A program made the position numbers and the translations under genes. Source: Rhodococcus sp. 14-1411-2a (GTDB lineage Bacteria > Actinomycetota > Actinomycetes > Mycobacteriales > Mycobacteriaceae). Taken from it: a DNA stretch of 64,000 bases. The notes under the pieces are model-generated. The model was not told where the DNA came from. It made no database searches and worked only from the letters and a program-made list of their open reading frames with translations. Shown piece after piece: positions 17,508 to 25,928 of this stretch (position 1 is the first letter of the stretch; each line of letters starts with the position of its first letter). The stretch covers positions 171,570 through 235,569 of the forward strand of contig NZ_NPGA01000011.1 in NCBI RefSeq assembly GCF_002259485.1. Direction: 5' to 3'.

Positions 17508-18128
17508 TCACCGGTTTTCGTTGGACGCGCCTGTCAGGTGACGGAGCATATCGGCCCGCGTGATCGCGAGCATCGCGTCGAGCATCGGTTGATCGACGAT
17601 GCGTCGCTGTCGCAGTGACACGGCGCCGTTCATCGCCGCCCAGGCATTCAGAACCAGTGCACGGGGGACGACGTCGGTACCGGCGTTCTCCACCGCTCGC
17701 GTCACCGAATCGATGAGTTCTCCGAGTGCAGTGTCGATCCTGTTCTTCGCCTCACCGACCGATACGGACTCGGACTTGTCCACATCCGTCAGCGCCAGCA
17801 GTCGCAGCGCCAGTGGATTCTCGCGGTGGAACGCGATGTATCGGTCGAGGAACTCGGCAACCACACGGACGGGGTCGACCGCGTCGATGGGTGCAGACAT
17901 CTGCTCGACGTGAGTGAGCGCAGTTCGCCACGCCAGTGCCGCATAGACGTCGACCTTGCCTGCGCCGAAGTTGGCGTAGATCGAACTCACTGCCACATCT
18001 GCTGCTGCAGTGAGCATCTCGATCGTCGTTCCGCGATAGCCGTGCCGAAGGAAGAGCGTCTGACCGGCGTCGAGCACAGCGTTGTGGGTTCGACGCTTCC
18101 GCTTGTCGGTGGGGGTATCCAAGACCAT
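17508..18128 (-). CDS. TetR-family transcriptional regulator
   Basis: The 206-residue protein has an N-terminal TetR helix-turn-helix (RTHNAVLDAGQTLFLRHGYRGTTIEMLTAAADVAVSSIYANFGAGK, residues about 12-57) and an unrelated C-terminal ligand domain. TACGAT at 18140-18135 lies 6 nt before the ATG, so the mRNA is probably leaderless. It is divergent from a thioesterase gene with a symmetrical 40-bp operator-like element between them and most likely represses both. Confidence 0.9.
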   Translation of the reverse strand: MVLDTPTDKRKRRTHNAVLDAGQTLFLRHGYRGTTIEMLTAAADVAVSSIYANFGAGKVDVYAALAWRTALTHVEQMSAPIDAVDPVRVVAEFLDRYIAFHRENPLALRLLALTDVDKSESVSVGEAKNRIDTALGELIDSVTRAVENAGTDVVPRALVLNAWAAMNGAVSLRQRRIVDQPMLDAMLAITRADMLRHLTGASNENR

Positions 18129-18133
18129 AACTT

Positions 18134-18173
18134 TATCGTACTCTGATTCCGATATCGGAATCCAATTACGATA
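18134..18173. promoter_or_regulatory. 40-bp nested palindrome between TetR and thioesterase genes
   Basis: A perfect 18-bp palindrome GATTCCGATATCGGAATC (18145-18162) is flanked by TATCGTA (18134-18140) and TACGATA (18167-18173), which are also perfect complements about the same centre (18153.5). The outer arms contain the -10-like TACGAT of each divergent gene, so one bound TetR dimer would sit exactly between, and close to, both promoters. Confidence 0.78.
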
Positions 18174-18184
18174 GAGGGGTAGTG

Positions 18185-18619
18185 ATGACAACCAACGACG
18201 TACAGGCACCGGACAGCGGCAGCGCGGCGATGGCCATGTTTCTCCCGCAGTCACCGTTCGTGCAGCAACTGGGCATCGAGCTGGTCGACATCGACGAGGG
18301 CACAGCTCGGCTGCGGCTGCCATACCGCGATGAGCTGTCCACCGTCGGCCAGATGCTGCACGGCGGCGTGATAGCCGGCTGCATCGATATCGGGATCATG
18401 ACCGCCGCATGGGCCGGATCCGCAGTGCCCGAGAAGCTTCGGGGCGTCACGGTCTCCATGTCTGTGCAGTTCATGGAGCCGGTCTACGCCGAGGGTGTCG
18501 ACATCGTCGGGACCCGGATGCACGCGGGCCGGAGCCTGAAGACATGTCGAGTCGACATCGTCGGGACCGAATCCGGCCGCCTCGTCGCAACCGGTACGGG
18601 AACCTACAAAGTGGGCTGA
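18185..18619 (+). CDS. PaaI-type hotdog-fold thioesterase
   Basis: The 144-residue protein has the PaaI/YdiI-type hotdog pattern: FVQQLGIELVDIDEGTARLRLPYRDEL, then LHGGVIAGCIDIGIMTAAWAG and SMSVQFMEPV. It should hydrolyse acyl- or aryl-CoA thioesters. ATG 18185 follows GAGGGG with 5-nt spacing and is preferred to GTG 18182. The divergent TetR regulator suggests induction by an acyl-CoA or aromatic compound. Confidence 0.88.
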   Translation: MTTNDVQAPDSGSAAMAMFLPQSPFVQQLGIELVDIDEGTARLRLPYRDELSTVGQMLHGGVIAGCIDIGIMTAAWAGSAVPEKLRGVTVSMSVQFMEPVYAEGVDIVGTRMHAGRSLKTCRVDIVGTESGRLVATGTGTYKVG

Positions 18620-18658
18620 ACTCTGGGCAGAAGCTGCCGAACATGTGACGATCGATGA

Positions 18659-19117
18659 ATGACACTCGACGACATCGTGAACGTGGTCGCCAGCTTCGAG
18701 GGCACCGTGACGCAGCGCCCACGAGAGGGTGATGGAACTCCCGAACTTGCTTGGGGCGATGCGTTCTTCTACTACTCACCCGACGGGACGATCCCGACGA
18801 CGCAGCCGTTCGCAACCATCGTGACCAAGAACTATCCGGGTGACGAATTGTCCCAACTGAACAGGCCAGGCGCGTTCCGCGTCAATATCGTTGCAGGAAA
18901 GCAGGATTTCGAGAGGATTCTGGGAATGCCGCCCCGCGAAGCGGCCCACGCACCCCAGGCCGACAGCGACGACGTCATCGCCGCCCACCCTCAGTACGGC
19001 ACCGCCGGTTGGCTTTCGGTGGTCAACCCGTCGGCGCAGACCGAGACACACGTTCGGGAACTACTGGACTCCGCCTACAACGTTGCCAAGAGCAGATACG
19101 AACGACGCCAGGGCTGA
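18659..19117 (+). CDS. DUF6194-family protein
   Basis: The 152-residue protein matches what I know of DUF6194: it starts MTLDDIVNVVASFEGTV, has LAWGDAFFYYSPDG, FATIVTKNYPGDELSQLNRPGAFRVNI and ends with the WLSVVNPS region. No catalytic motif is apparent and the function is unknown. Its stop abuts the stop of the convergent transketolase gene. Confidence 0.78.
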   Translation: MTLDDIVNVVASFEGTVTQRPREGDGTPELAWGDAFFYYSPDGTIPTTQPFATIVTKNYPGDELSQLNRPGAFRVNIVAGKQDFERILGMPPREAAHAPQADSDDVIAAHPQYGTAGWLSVVNPSAQTETHVRELLDSAYNVAKSRYERRQG

Positions 19118-20017
19118 TCAGCCGAAGAAGTCGTCCATCGATCGGGACAGCCCTTCGACGTCCAGGCCGTTGGCCCGATCGTGTTCGGCCACTGTGCCGT
19201 ACTTGCGACGCTCTCCGGGCTCCACCCCGATTCCCGACACCCGATGACGCACATCGGCCAAGGCTCGATCGACCTGCAGCACAGACGTTCCCGCGAGATA
19301 CGGCTCGACGATCATGATGTCCGGCGCCGTCAGCCTCTCTCGTAGAGTGGCACTGTCGAAGGGCCTGATCGTCGACGCATGCAGCACCGTCAGGTCGCGG
19401 CCTTCGGCCGCGTTCTGCACCCGATCGGTCATGGGCCCGACGGAGATGACGGTTCCCGAATTGCCCTGCTGCAGAACGGTGAACATCCCGTCGGACCGTC
19501 CGTAAGGGCGATCGTTGCACACCCCGTCGAGCCTGATGTACACGCGATCGTCGGTGGCCGCCGCGCTGTGCAGCATCCACTCGACCTCGTCTACGTGACC
19601 GGGGACGTGGACCGTCCACTCGCCCAGCGTGTCGAGGAGTGCGACATCTCGCTGACCGAAATGTGTCTCGCCGCCCTGCGGCCATCCGTAGGACCCGCCC
19701 GAGCTCACCAGGATGGCACCGACGCCCTGGTGCCCCAGATCGAGCTTCACCTGCTCGAAGGGTCGCTCGATCAGAAACGGCGGGAAGGTATGCACGATCG
19801 GCCGCATTCCGGCCAGGGCCAGACCACCGGCGACACCGATCATCGCCTGCTCTCGAATCCCGACGTTGATGACCCGCGATCGAATATCAGGGGTGAGGTG
19901 CGGTTCGAGATACCCGGCTCCGATCTCCGCCAGCACCAACGCTGTTCGCTCGTTATGCGCCAACAATTGGGGTACCAGACTGTAGAAGTACTCGCGTTGA
20001 TCCAGCGATGCACTCAT
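19118..20017 (-). CDS. Transketolase-like enzyme, C-terminal subunit
   Basis: The 299-residue protein covers the pyrimidine-binding and C-terminal domains of a split transketolase: IGAGYLEPHLTPDIRSRVINVGIREQAMIGVAGGLALAGMRPIVHTF carries the catalytic glutamate of the pyrimidine domain, followed by DGVCNDRPYG and a C-terminal domain with LTVLHASTIRPFD. Its ATG overlaps the stop of the N-terminal subunit gene by one base (TGATG), so equal amounts of both subunits should be made. The split arrangement is common in archaea and some bacteria; the substrate may not be the classical pentose-phosphate sugars. Confidence 0.88.
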   Translation of the reverse strand: MSASLDQREYFYSLVPQLLAHNERTALVLAEIGAGYLEPHLTPDIRSRVINVGIREQAMIGVAGGLALAGMRPIVHTFPPFLIERPFEQVKLDLGHQGVGAILVSSGGSYGWPQGGETHFGQRDVALLDTLGEWTVHVPGHVDEVEWMLHSAAATDDRVYIRLDGVCNDRPYGRSDGMFTVLQQGNSGTVISVGPMTDRVQNAAEGRDLTVLHASTIRPFDSATLRERLTAPDIMIVEPYLAGTSVLQVDRALADVRHRVSGIGVEPGERRKYGTVAEHDRANGLDVEGLSRSMDDFFG

Positions 20018-20697
20018 CAGCTCTCCTTCTTTTCGACGTGAGCGACCACCACGTGCGGACGGCCTGCGTGATCGGCGCGAAACGCCTGGCGAAGAGCACT
20101 GTGGTCTCGACCGTCGACGTCAGAGGTGAGCCACCCCTCGACAGCGAACCGCGAGGCGATACCTCCGGGCCAACCCAGACCGGCAGAATCGTTGTCGATC
20201 ACCACGGCGGTCAGGTTGCCCAACTCGGACCGCGCAGCGAATTGGATGGCCTCCATATTGCTGCCCTCGTCGAGTTCCGCGTCGCCGATCAGTACGAAGA
20301 CTCGGGCAATGCGCTTCTGAATCCGCAGCGCGACAGCAGTTCCAGCGGCCAGCGCCAGACCATGACCGAGCGATCCGGATCCGATGTCGACCCCGCGAAT
20401 GAGCGTGCGGTCCGGATGATTACCCAGCGGAGAGTGGTAGCTGCCGAACGACGCGAGCTCGGTGGGCGTCAAGAATCCACGTGCCGCGAGCACGGCGTAG
20501 TACGCCATCGGGCCATGCCCCTTGGACAGATAGAACCGATCACGATTCGGGTCATCGGGATTCGTAGGATCGAGCCGCACTATGTCGGAGTACAGCACCC
20601 ACAACACATCCAGCGTCGAAGTGGCACTGGTGCTGTGCTTTTCGTCGCCCGTCATCAATGTCATGAGTTGCGGCAACTCGTCGTAAGTCCTCTGCAT
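20017..20697 (-). CDS. Transketolase-like enzyme, N-terminal (thiamine diphosphate) subunit
   Basis: The 226-residue protein has the diphosphate-binding domain: RFYLSKGHGPMAYYAVLAARGF, GSLGHGLALAAGTAVALR and the cofactor motif GDAELDEGSNMEAIQFAA. ATG 20697 follows AGGTGGGG and is preferred to a longer in-frame start at 20724. At 226 residues it is somewhat shorter than the usual N-terminal subunit of about 270. Together with the overlapping downstream gene it should form a thiamine-diphosphate ketol-transferase. Confidence 0.88.
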   Translation of the reverse strand: MQRTYDELPQLMTLMTGDEKHSTSATSTLDVLWVLYSDIVRLDPTNPDDPNRDRFYLSKGHGPMAYYAVLAARGFLTPTELASFGSYHSPLGNHPDRTLIRGVDIGSGSLGHGLALAAGTAVALRIQKRIARVFVLIGDAELDEGSNMEAIQFAARSELGNLTAVVIDNDSAGLGWPGGIASRFAVEGWLTSDVDGRDHSALRQAFRADHAGRPHVVVAHVEKKES

Positions 20698-20845
20698 GAC
20701 CCCACCTTGCAACCTCGAGTGCACTCGAGGTCAAGGCAGAAGTGGGTGGTGCGGTGGGTGTCCAACATTTGTGCTCCGATGCGCTTTCCAGATTCTCGAG
20801 CAGAATCGTGGACACTGAGCGCACCGCCGCCCGTAGTCTCCAGAC

Positions 20846-21217
20846 ATGCCGCGAAAACACCTCGCTGTAGCGGGGACGTCCATCGACTGCGCCGAGCCGG
20901 CGGAGCTGGCTCGCTTCTACCTCGCCCTACTCGGTGGAGAGCTGTTGTGGGAGAACCCGTCGAGCTCGGGCATACGCACGCAGGCAGGCCTGAACATCGT
21001 TGCGCAGAAAGTAGCGAAATACATTCCGCCCGTGTGGCCGTCGACTTCGATCGTGCACTTCGACCTAAACGCGGGAGGGGACCTCGCGGGATCTGTTTCC
21101 TACGCAGTCGAATGCGGAGCGACCGAGGCGGCGGACCAGCCTGACCCCCGTTGGCGCGTTCTCCTCGACCCTGCCGGACACCCCTTCTGCATCACCACGG
21201 AGGTGTACGACGGTTGA
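20846..21217 (+). CDS. VOC-superfamily protein (glyoxalase-like)
   Basis: The 123-residue protein has the glyoxalase-like pattern typical of actinobacteria: TSIDCAEPAELARFYLALLGGE at the start, FDLNAGGDL in the middle and RVLLDPAGHPFCIT at the end. TAGTCT (20834-20839) lies 6 nt before the ATG and there is no Shine-Dalgarno, so it is probably leaderless. No substrate can be assigned. Confidence 0.85.
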   Translation: MPRKHLAVAGTSIDCAEPAELARFYLALLGGELLWENPSSSGIRTQAGLNIVAQKVAKYIPPVWPSTSIVHFDLNAGGDLAGSVSYAVECGATEAADQPDPRWRVLLDPAGHPFCITTEVYDG

Positions 21218-21274
21218 CGGGCGGTATCGAATTGCGACGCTGAGCCGTTGCCCATACCGGGGTGCGGTGACAGC

Positions 21275-21619
21275 ATGAAAGGCATGAAGGCCGAAGAACG
21301 CCCCTGGAAGCGATACGGGCTTGCCGCGTTGCTGGCTGCGCTCGCGTTCATGACCATCAGCGACCTTGTGTCCGATCCTTCTGCCTGGAACTGGTCGAAG
21401 CTGGTTGTGCTGGCTGTAGCCGGTCCGTTCATCTGGTTCGGAGAGAGCCGGTCCCGGACGTCTCCGGAGAAGATCGGGCCCGAGGCCGTACCCGCCGAGG
21501 ATGTCGACGCGGTGGTCGCAGAATCCGGCAGAACTGTCCACGCCATCAAAGCGCTACGAGAGATGCATCCCGGTCTCGGTCTGCTCGATGCGAAGAATCT
21601 CGTTCAACCGGATCACTGA
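21275..21619 (+). CDS. Membrane-anchored protein with ribosomal L7/L12 C-terminal-like domain
   Basis: Read from ATG 21275 the protein has 114 residues: two hydrophobic segments (YGLAALLAALAFMTISDLV and LVVLAVAGPFIWFG), then VDAVVAESGRTVHAIKALREMHPGLGLLDAKNLVQ, which is the L7/L12 C-terminal-domain pattern (Ile-Lys-x-x-Arg ... Gly-Leu-x-x-Ala-Lys). Such membrane-tethered L7/L12-like proteins occur in actinobacteria; their role is unknown. The first in-frame start is GTG 21248-like, but ATG 21275 begins a more natural N-terminus. Confidence 0.68.
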   Translation: MKGMKAEERPWKRYGLAALLAALAFMTISDLVSDPSAWNWSKLVVLAVAGPFIWFGESRSRTSPEKIGPEAVPAEDVDAVVAESGRTVHAIKALREMHPGLGLLDAKNLVQPDH

Positions 21620-21633
21620 CGGGGGAGAAGTCG

Positions 21634-22107
21634 ATGACATCGGTCAGCGGTACACGTGCCGTCCAGGATGCCGCCGAATTCATCGAGGCTGCGCAGCTGT
21701 TGATCGATTTCAATCGCGAGTACGACTACCCGGTGCCCGAGCCCGACTGGCTTGCAGCACATCTCGACACTCTGGTGAAGTCGGGCGACACCAGCGTGCT
21801 GACGTTCGGGACCCCCGCTATCGGTGTTGCGGTACTGCGCTTCCGGACCGGTACGCTGAGCGCAGACCTCGAGGCCTACCTGGCCGAGTTCTACATCCAG
21901 CCCGGTCTTCGCGGGAAGGGCTACGGCACAACCTTTCTCGATGGCGTCATCGAACACGCGCGCGGCAGGGGTGCCACCTACATGGACCTCAATACCTCAG
22001 AGGACGACGAGGCGGCGCGACACGTATACGAAAAGCGTGGGTTCGACTGCCACGAAGGCCGCGGCGAGGGACCGAAGGCTCTCTACTACGAACTCGAACT
22101 GAACTGA
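21634..22107 (+). CDS. GNAT-family N-acetyltransferase
   Basis: The 157-residue protein has the acetyl-CoA-binding motif A: LAEFYIQPGLRGKGYGTTFLDGVIEHARGRG, with R/Q-x-x-G-x-G/A as RGKGYG, followed by DLNTSEDDEAARHVYEKRGF (motif B). The ATG follows GGGGGAGAA. It is 14 bp after the L7/L12-like gene and probably co-transcribed. The substrate is unknown. Confidence 0.9.
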   Translation: MTSVSGTRAVQDAAEFIEAAQLLIDFNREYDYPVPEPDWLAAHLDTLVKSGDTSVLTFGTPAIGVAVLRFRTGTLSADLEAYLAEFYIQPGLRGKGYGTTFLDGVIEHARGRGATYMDLNTSEDDEAARHVYEKRGFDCHEGRGEGPKALYYELELN

Positions 22108-22130
22108 CGCAGGAGATGTAACCTGGCTAT

Positions 22131-22886
22131 ATGGTTAGCCGAGATAACAGCTCGACGTCGTTCGGGACCGTCGCCGACGTGTACGAATCTGCTCGCCCCG
22201 AATACCCGTCAGCCGCGGTCGAGTGGCTGTTGGAACCCGTTCTCGAGGTCGGCAGGCGTCCTCTTGTCGCCGACGTCGGAGCCGGCACCGGCAAGCTCAC
22301 CCGCATCATCGTTGCTGCAGGGTGCGATGCCGTCGCCGTCGACCCTGATCCCGCCATGCTCGACGCCCTGCGCGACGCAGTGCCCGGCGTTTCCGCCCAC
22401 GTCGGCACTGCCGAGTCCCTCCCGTTGGAAGACGGAAGCGTGGATGCCGTCCTGCTCGGACAGGCCTGGCACTGGGTCGAGCCAGTGGCCGCGTCACGCG
22501 AGATCGGCCGGATTCTTCGCCCTGGCGGCACCCTGGGACTGATCTGGAACCTTCGCGACGAATCGCAGCCGTGGGTTCGGCGACTGAACTCGGTGGTCTC
22601 GCGTGGTGGAGCCCTGACCATGTTCGACGACGGTCCACCGCCGATCGCAGAACCGTTCCATCAGCTCGACGAAAAGCGGTGGGCGTGGTCGCGGACTGTG
22701 ACTCGGTCCCAGCTGACCGACCTGGTTCGGTCGCGCAGCTTCTACATCACTGCCACCGCCGATGAGCGCAACCCCATCGACCAGGATCTCGCCGCACTGT
22801 TCGACGAACTGGGCCTGAACGGCTCGACGACGATCGACCTTCCCTACCTGACCAGAGCGTTCCGCACCACAATGCCGATCCGATGA
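22131..22886 (+). CDS. Class I SAM-dependent methyltransferase
   Basis: The 251-residue protein has the SAM-binding motif I VADVGAGTGKLTRII, then VAVDPDPAMLDAL (motif II), ESLPLEDGSVDAVLLGQAWHWVEP and EIGRILRPGGTLGLIWNLRD (motif III), a UbiE/Methyltransf_11 type. TAACCT (22119-22124) lies 6 nt before the ATG, suggesting a leaderless message. The acceptor is not predictable. Confidence 0.9.
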   Translation: MVSRDNSSTSFGTVADVYESARPEYPSAAVEWLLEPVLEVGRRPLVADVGAGTGKLTRIIVAAGCDAVAVDPDPAMLDALRDAVPGVSAHVGTAESLPLEDGSVDAVLLGQAWHWVEPVAASREIGRILRPGGTLGLIWNLRDESQPWVRRLNSVVSRGGALTMFDDGPPPIAEPFHQLDEKRWAWSRTVTRSQLTDLVRSRSFYITATADERNPIDQDLAALFDELGLNGSTTIDLPYLTRAFRTTMPIR

Positions 22887-22977
22887 TGCTTCCCGCGACC
22901 CCGGAAGTCGCCACAGCCGAACAAAACGAATACGATTCCCAATAAGTGGGTCAGGTTCGAATTCGAGGAGCTACAAC

Positions 22978-23262
22978 ATGGCGTTTCCGATCATCGTCGC
23001 GAAGGCAGTATCGACGGTCGTAACAGGCGCAGTCGGCGTCGCCGCATACAACGGTGCCAAGAAGCTGTACGACAAGGCTCCCGTCCGCAAGGCTGCGGTA
23101 TCGGCAACCGAACTCGGTCTCCGCGCCGCACGAAAAGCCGAAATTCACGCCGAATCAGCGCGTTTGGCCGTGTCCGATGTCGTTGCGGAGGCACGCGACC
23201 GGCTCGGCGAAGAGGTACCGCCACCCTCGGCCACCGAAGTCGGCCACGGCCACTCGCACTGA
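22978..23262 (+). CDS. DUF1490-family (PacL-like) partner of a metal P-type ATPase
   Basis: The 94-residue protein has the DUF1490 layout: a hydrophobic N-terminal segment (FPIIVAKAVSTVVTGAVGVAAYNGAKKLYDKAPVRKAAV read as one membrane anchor and its flank), a charged helical middle rich in Ala/Arg/Glu, and a C-terminal HGHSH metal-binding tail. In Mycobacterium, proteins of this family (Rv3269, renamed PacL1) lie beside P-type ATPases and help assemble metal-efflux platforms. Here the ATPase gene follows after 19 bp. GAGGAG precedes the ATG, and a 10-bp palindrome TCGAATTCGA at 22957-22966 overlaps that leader. Confidence 0.88.
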   Translation: MAFPIIVAKAVSTVVTGAVGVAAYNGAKKLYDKAPVRKAAVSATELGLRAARKAEIHAESARLAVSDVVAEARDRLGEEVPPPSATEVGHGHSH

Positions 23263-23281
23263 CCGCGACAGCACGCCGGTT

Positions 23282-25462
23282 ATGACGACGCTCGTCGAAC
23301 ACTCGCTCGATGCGGTTCCCGACCGCGCGGATGGCATCGAAATCCTGTCCGACGCAGCCGGCCGCATGCGGCTCCGCGTCGACTGGCTGCGGTCCAGTCC
23401 GGGTCGCGCAGTCGCCGTCGAAGACCACGTCGACAAGATTCGCGGCGTGCGGGCCGTCCACGCGTATCCCCGCACCGCATCGGTTGTGGTCTGGTACTCC
23501 CGCACCCGCATCGACCGGGCCGAGTTGTTCGACGCAGTGAACGCCGGTCGCACCACCGACTGGGGACTCGTACCAGTCCGTAGCCCACGGTCTGCGGACG
23601 TCAACAACGGCGACGTCCTGCGCATGACCATCGGCGGAGCCGCGCTGGTCCTGCTCGGCTTCCGTCGCTACGCCTTCCGGCGGCCACCCATCCTCGGCCC
23701 CACCAGCCGTGTCGTGGCCACCGGAGCCACCATCTTCACCGGCTATCCGTTCCTGAAGGGAGCGCTGCGCTCGCTGGCCGGAAACCGGTCCGCCGGCACC
23801 GACGCGCTCGTCAGCGCTGCCACTGTGGCAAGTCTCGTACTCCGCGAGAATGTCGTTGCCCTGACCGTGCTGTGGCTGCTCAACATCGGCGAATACCTGC
23901 AGGAGCTGACCCTCAAGCGCACTCGTCGGGCAATCTCCGATCTCCTGACCGGCACGCAGGACACCGCATGGATCCGGCTACCCGACGGTTCCGAGATCTC
24001 CGTGGACGTCGATCGGCTGGAGATCGGCGACGAGGTCGTCGTGCACGATCACGTCGGCGTTCCGGTGGACGGGACCGTCGTCGACGGGGACGCGGTGGTC
24101 GACCAGTCGGCGATCACCGGTGAGACACTGCCGGTATCGATCGTTGCAGGCGACCGCATCCACGCTGGATCCGTCGTGGTTCGTGGCCGCATCGTCATCC
24201 GCGCGTCTGCGGTGGGCCGCGATACGACGATCGGTCGAATCATTTCCCGTGTCGAGGAAGCGCAGGAAGACCGCGCCCCGATTCAGACTGTGGGAGAGAA
24301 CTTCTCACGTCGGTTCGTACCCGCGTCGTTCATCCTGTCGGCTCTCACGCTCGTTGTCACCCGCGATGTCCGACGAGCGATGACCATGCTGCTCGTCGCA
24401 TGCCCGTGCGCGGTGGGGTTGTCGACTCCGACGGCCATCAGTGCCGCTATCGGAAACGGTGCTCGCCGAGGCATTCTCATCAAGGGCGGATCGCATCTGG
24501 AACAAGCAGGCAGAGTCGATGCCTTCGTGTTCGACAAGACCGGAACCCTCACCGTCGGGCGCCCCGTCGTCACCAATGTCGTGTCTTTTCAGGACGACTG
24601 GGAGCCGGAGCAGGTACTGGCGTACGCGGCCAGTTCCGAAATCCATTCTCGACATCCGTTGGCCGAGGCCGTGATTCGCAGCACCGAGGAACGCCACATC
24701 GTCATTCCTCCGCACGAGGAATGCGAGGTGCTCGTCGGTCTCGGCATGCGCACCGTCGCAGACGGCCGGACCTTGCTGCTGGGCAGTCCTTCGCTGCTGC
24801 GCAGTGAGAACGTCGACGTGTCCGAGTATGCAGCCGACTGGGTTTCGCGACTTCAGCGTCAGGCCGAGACCCCATTGCTGCTCGCAGTCGACGGGGTGTT
24901 GGTCGGGTTGATCAGCCTGCGCGACGAGGTCCGGTCGAATGCTCTGGACGTACTGAACGCCCTTCGCGCCGACGGTGTGGAACGCATCGTCATGCTCACC
25001 GGAGATCACCCCGAGACCGCTGCGGCCGTAGCCGCCGAACTGGGCATTGCCGAGTGGCGAGCCGAGGTGATGCCCGACGACAAACTCGAAGCCGTCCGAA
25101 AGCTACAAGAAGAGGGCTACGTCGTCGCCATGGTCGGAGACGGCACCAACGACGCTCCCGCCCTCGCCGTCGCGGATATCGGAATCGCAATGGGCTTGGC
25201 GGGCACCGATGTTGCCGTCGAGACGGCCGATGTAGCTCTGGCCAGCGACGACCTGACACGGTTGCTCGACGTTCGCGATCTCGGCCGACATTCGGTGTCG
25301 GTCATCCGGCAGAACTACGGAATGTCGATCGCTGTGAATGCACTGGGCCTCGTCGTCAGCGCCGGTGGAGCACTGTCTCCGGTGCTCGCCGCGATCCTGC
25401 ACAACGCATCCTCGGTCGCGGTGGTGGGCAACAGCTCACGACTGATCCGATACCGAATCTGA
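23282..25462 (+). CDS. ctpC: P1B-type heavy-metal ATPase, CtpC-like
   Basis: The 726-residue protein lacks a CxxC metal-binding domain but has an N-terminal DUF1490-neighbour-type domain, a Cys-Pro-Cys transmembrane metal site (C374-P375-C376 in ACPCAVG), the actuator TGET, the phosphorylation site D418 in DKTGTLT, the HP dipeptide in SRHPLAEAV, and MVGDGTNDAPALA. It should export a transition metal; CtpC in M. tuberculosis is linked to manganese and zinc. The upstream DUF1490 gene is the expected partner (Rv3269-Rv3270 pattern). ATG 23282 gives an N-terminus typical of CtpC; longer starts would overlap the partner gene. The gene symbol is by analogy. Confidence 0.87.
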   Translation: MTTLVEHSLDAVPDRADGIEILSDAAGRMRLRVDWLRSSPGRAVAVEDHVDKIRGVRAVHAYPRTASVVVWYSRTRIDRAELFDAVNAGRTTDWGLVPVRSPRSADVNNGDVLRMTIGGAALVLLGFRRYAFRRPPILGPTSRVVATGATIFTGYPFLKGALRSLAGNRSAGTDALVSAATVASLVLRENVVALTVLWLLNIGEYLQELTLKRTRRAISDLLTGTQDTAWIRLPDGSEISVDVDRLEIGDEVVVHDHVGVPVDGTVVDGDAVVDQSAITGETLPVSIVAGDRIHAGSVVVRGRIVIRASAVGRDTTIGRIISRVEEAQEDRAPIQTVGENFSRRFVPASFILSALTLVVTRDVRRAMTMLLVACPCAVGLSTPTAISAAIGNGARRGILIKGGSHLEQAGRVDAFVFDKTGTLTVGRPVVTNVVSFQDDWEPEQVLAYAASSEIHSRHPLAEAVIRSTEERHIVIPPHEECEVLVGLGMRTVADGRTLLLGSPSLLRSENVDVSEYAADWVSRLQRQAETPLLLAVDGVLVGLISLRDEVRSNALDVLNALRADGVERIVMLTGDHPETAAAVAAELGIAEWRAEVMPDDKLEAVRKLQEEGYVVAMVGDGTNDAPALAVADIGIAMGLAGTDVAVETADVALASDDLTRLLDVRDLGRHSVSVIRQNYGMSIAVNALGLVVSAGGALSPVLAAILHNASSVAVVGNSSRLIRYRI

Positions 25463-25508
25463 TCAGTAGCGCCCGAACGCGAGGGCGATGTGCTCGGTAC
25501 CTAATCCG

Positions 25509-25766
25509 CTACTTCGCGCCGCGGAAGTACGGTTCGACCGTGCCCTTGAGCTTGACGAGCATGGGATTTCCGAAGCGATCCTTCGCGGTAGGGACTTCGA
25601 CTCGCACCCAACCCTCGGACACGTTGTATTCGCGGACACTGGTCTTTTCGACGCCATTGAAGCGAATACCGACGTCCCGCTGAAGAACTTCTTCGTTGTA
25701 GAAGGGGCTCCGCGGATCGATCGAGAGGTGATTCGGTGGAACGTCTGTGTTCTGGTCCTCGGGCAT
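25509..25766 (-). CDS. DUF3297-family protein
   Basis: The 85-residue protein has the DUF3297 pattern: LSIDPRSPFYNEEVLQRDVGIRFNG, YNVSEGWVRVEV and KDRFGNPMLVKLKGTVEPYF. It is a small soluble protein widespread in proteobacteria and actinobacteria with no known function. It is a single-gene unit convergent with the ATPase gene. Confidence 0.85.
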   Translation of the reverse strand: MPEDQNTDVPPNHLSIDPRSPFYNEEVLQRDVGIRFNGVEKTSVREYNVSEGWVRVEVPTAKDRFGNPMLVKLKGTVEPYFRGAK

Positions 25767-25928
25767 GGATCACTTTCGTCGAATGCGGCGTCAGGTGCTC
25801 GGTTGATTCACAGCGAGAATACGCGACCCAGCGTTGGACCAGCGCCGTTGGTGTTGGTTCTCGACCTCAGAGATGCTGTCCGCGCAGGTGCACAGAGCGA
25901 GAGTTGTTCTCAGACATTGGAGCTCAGG

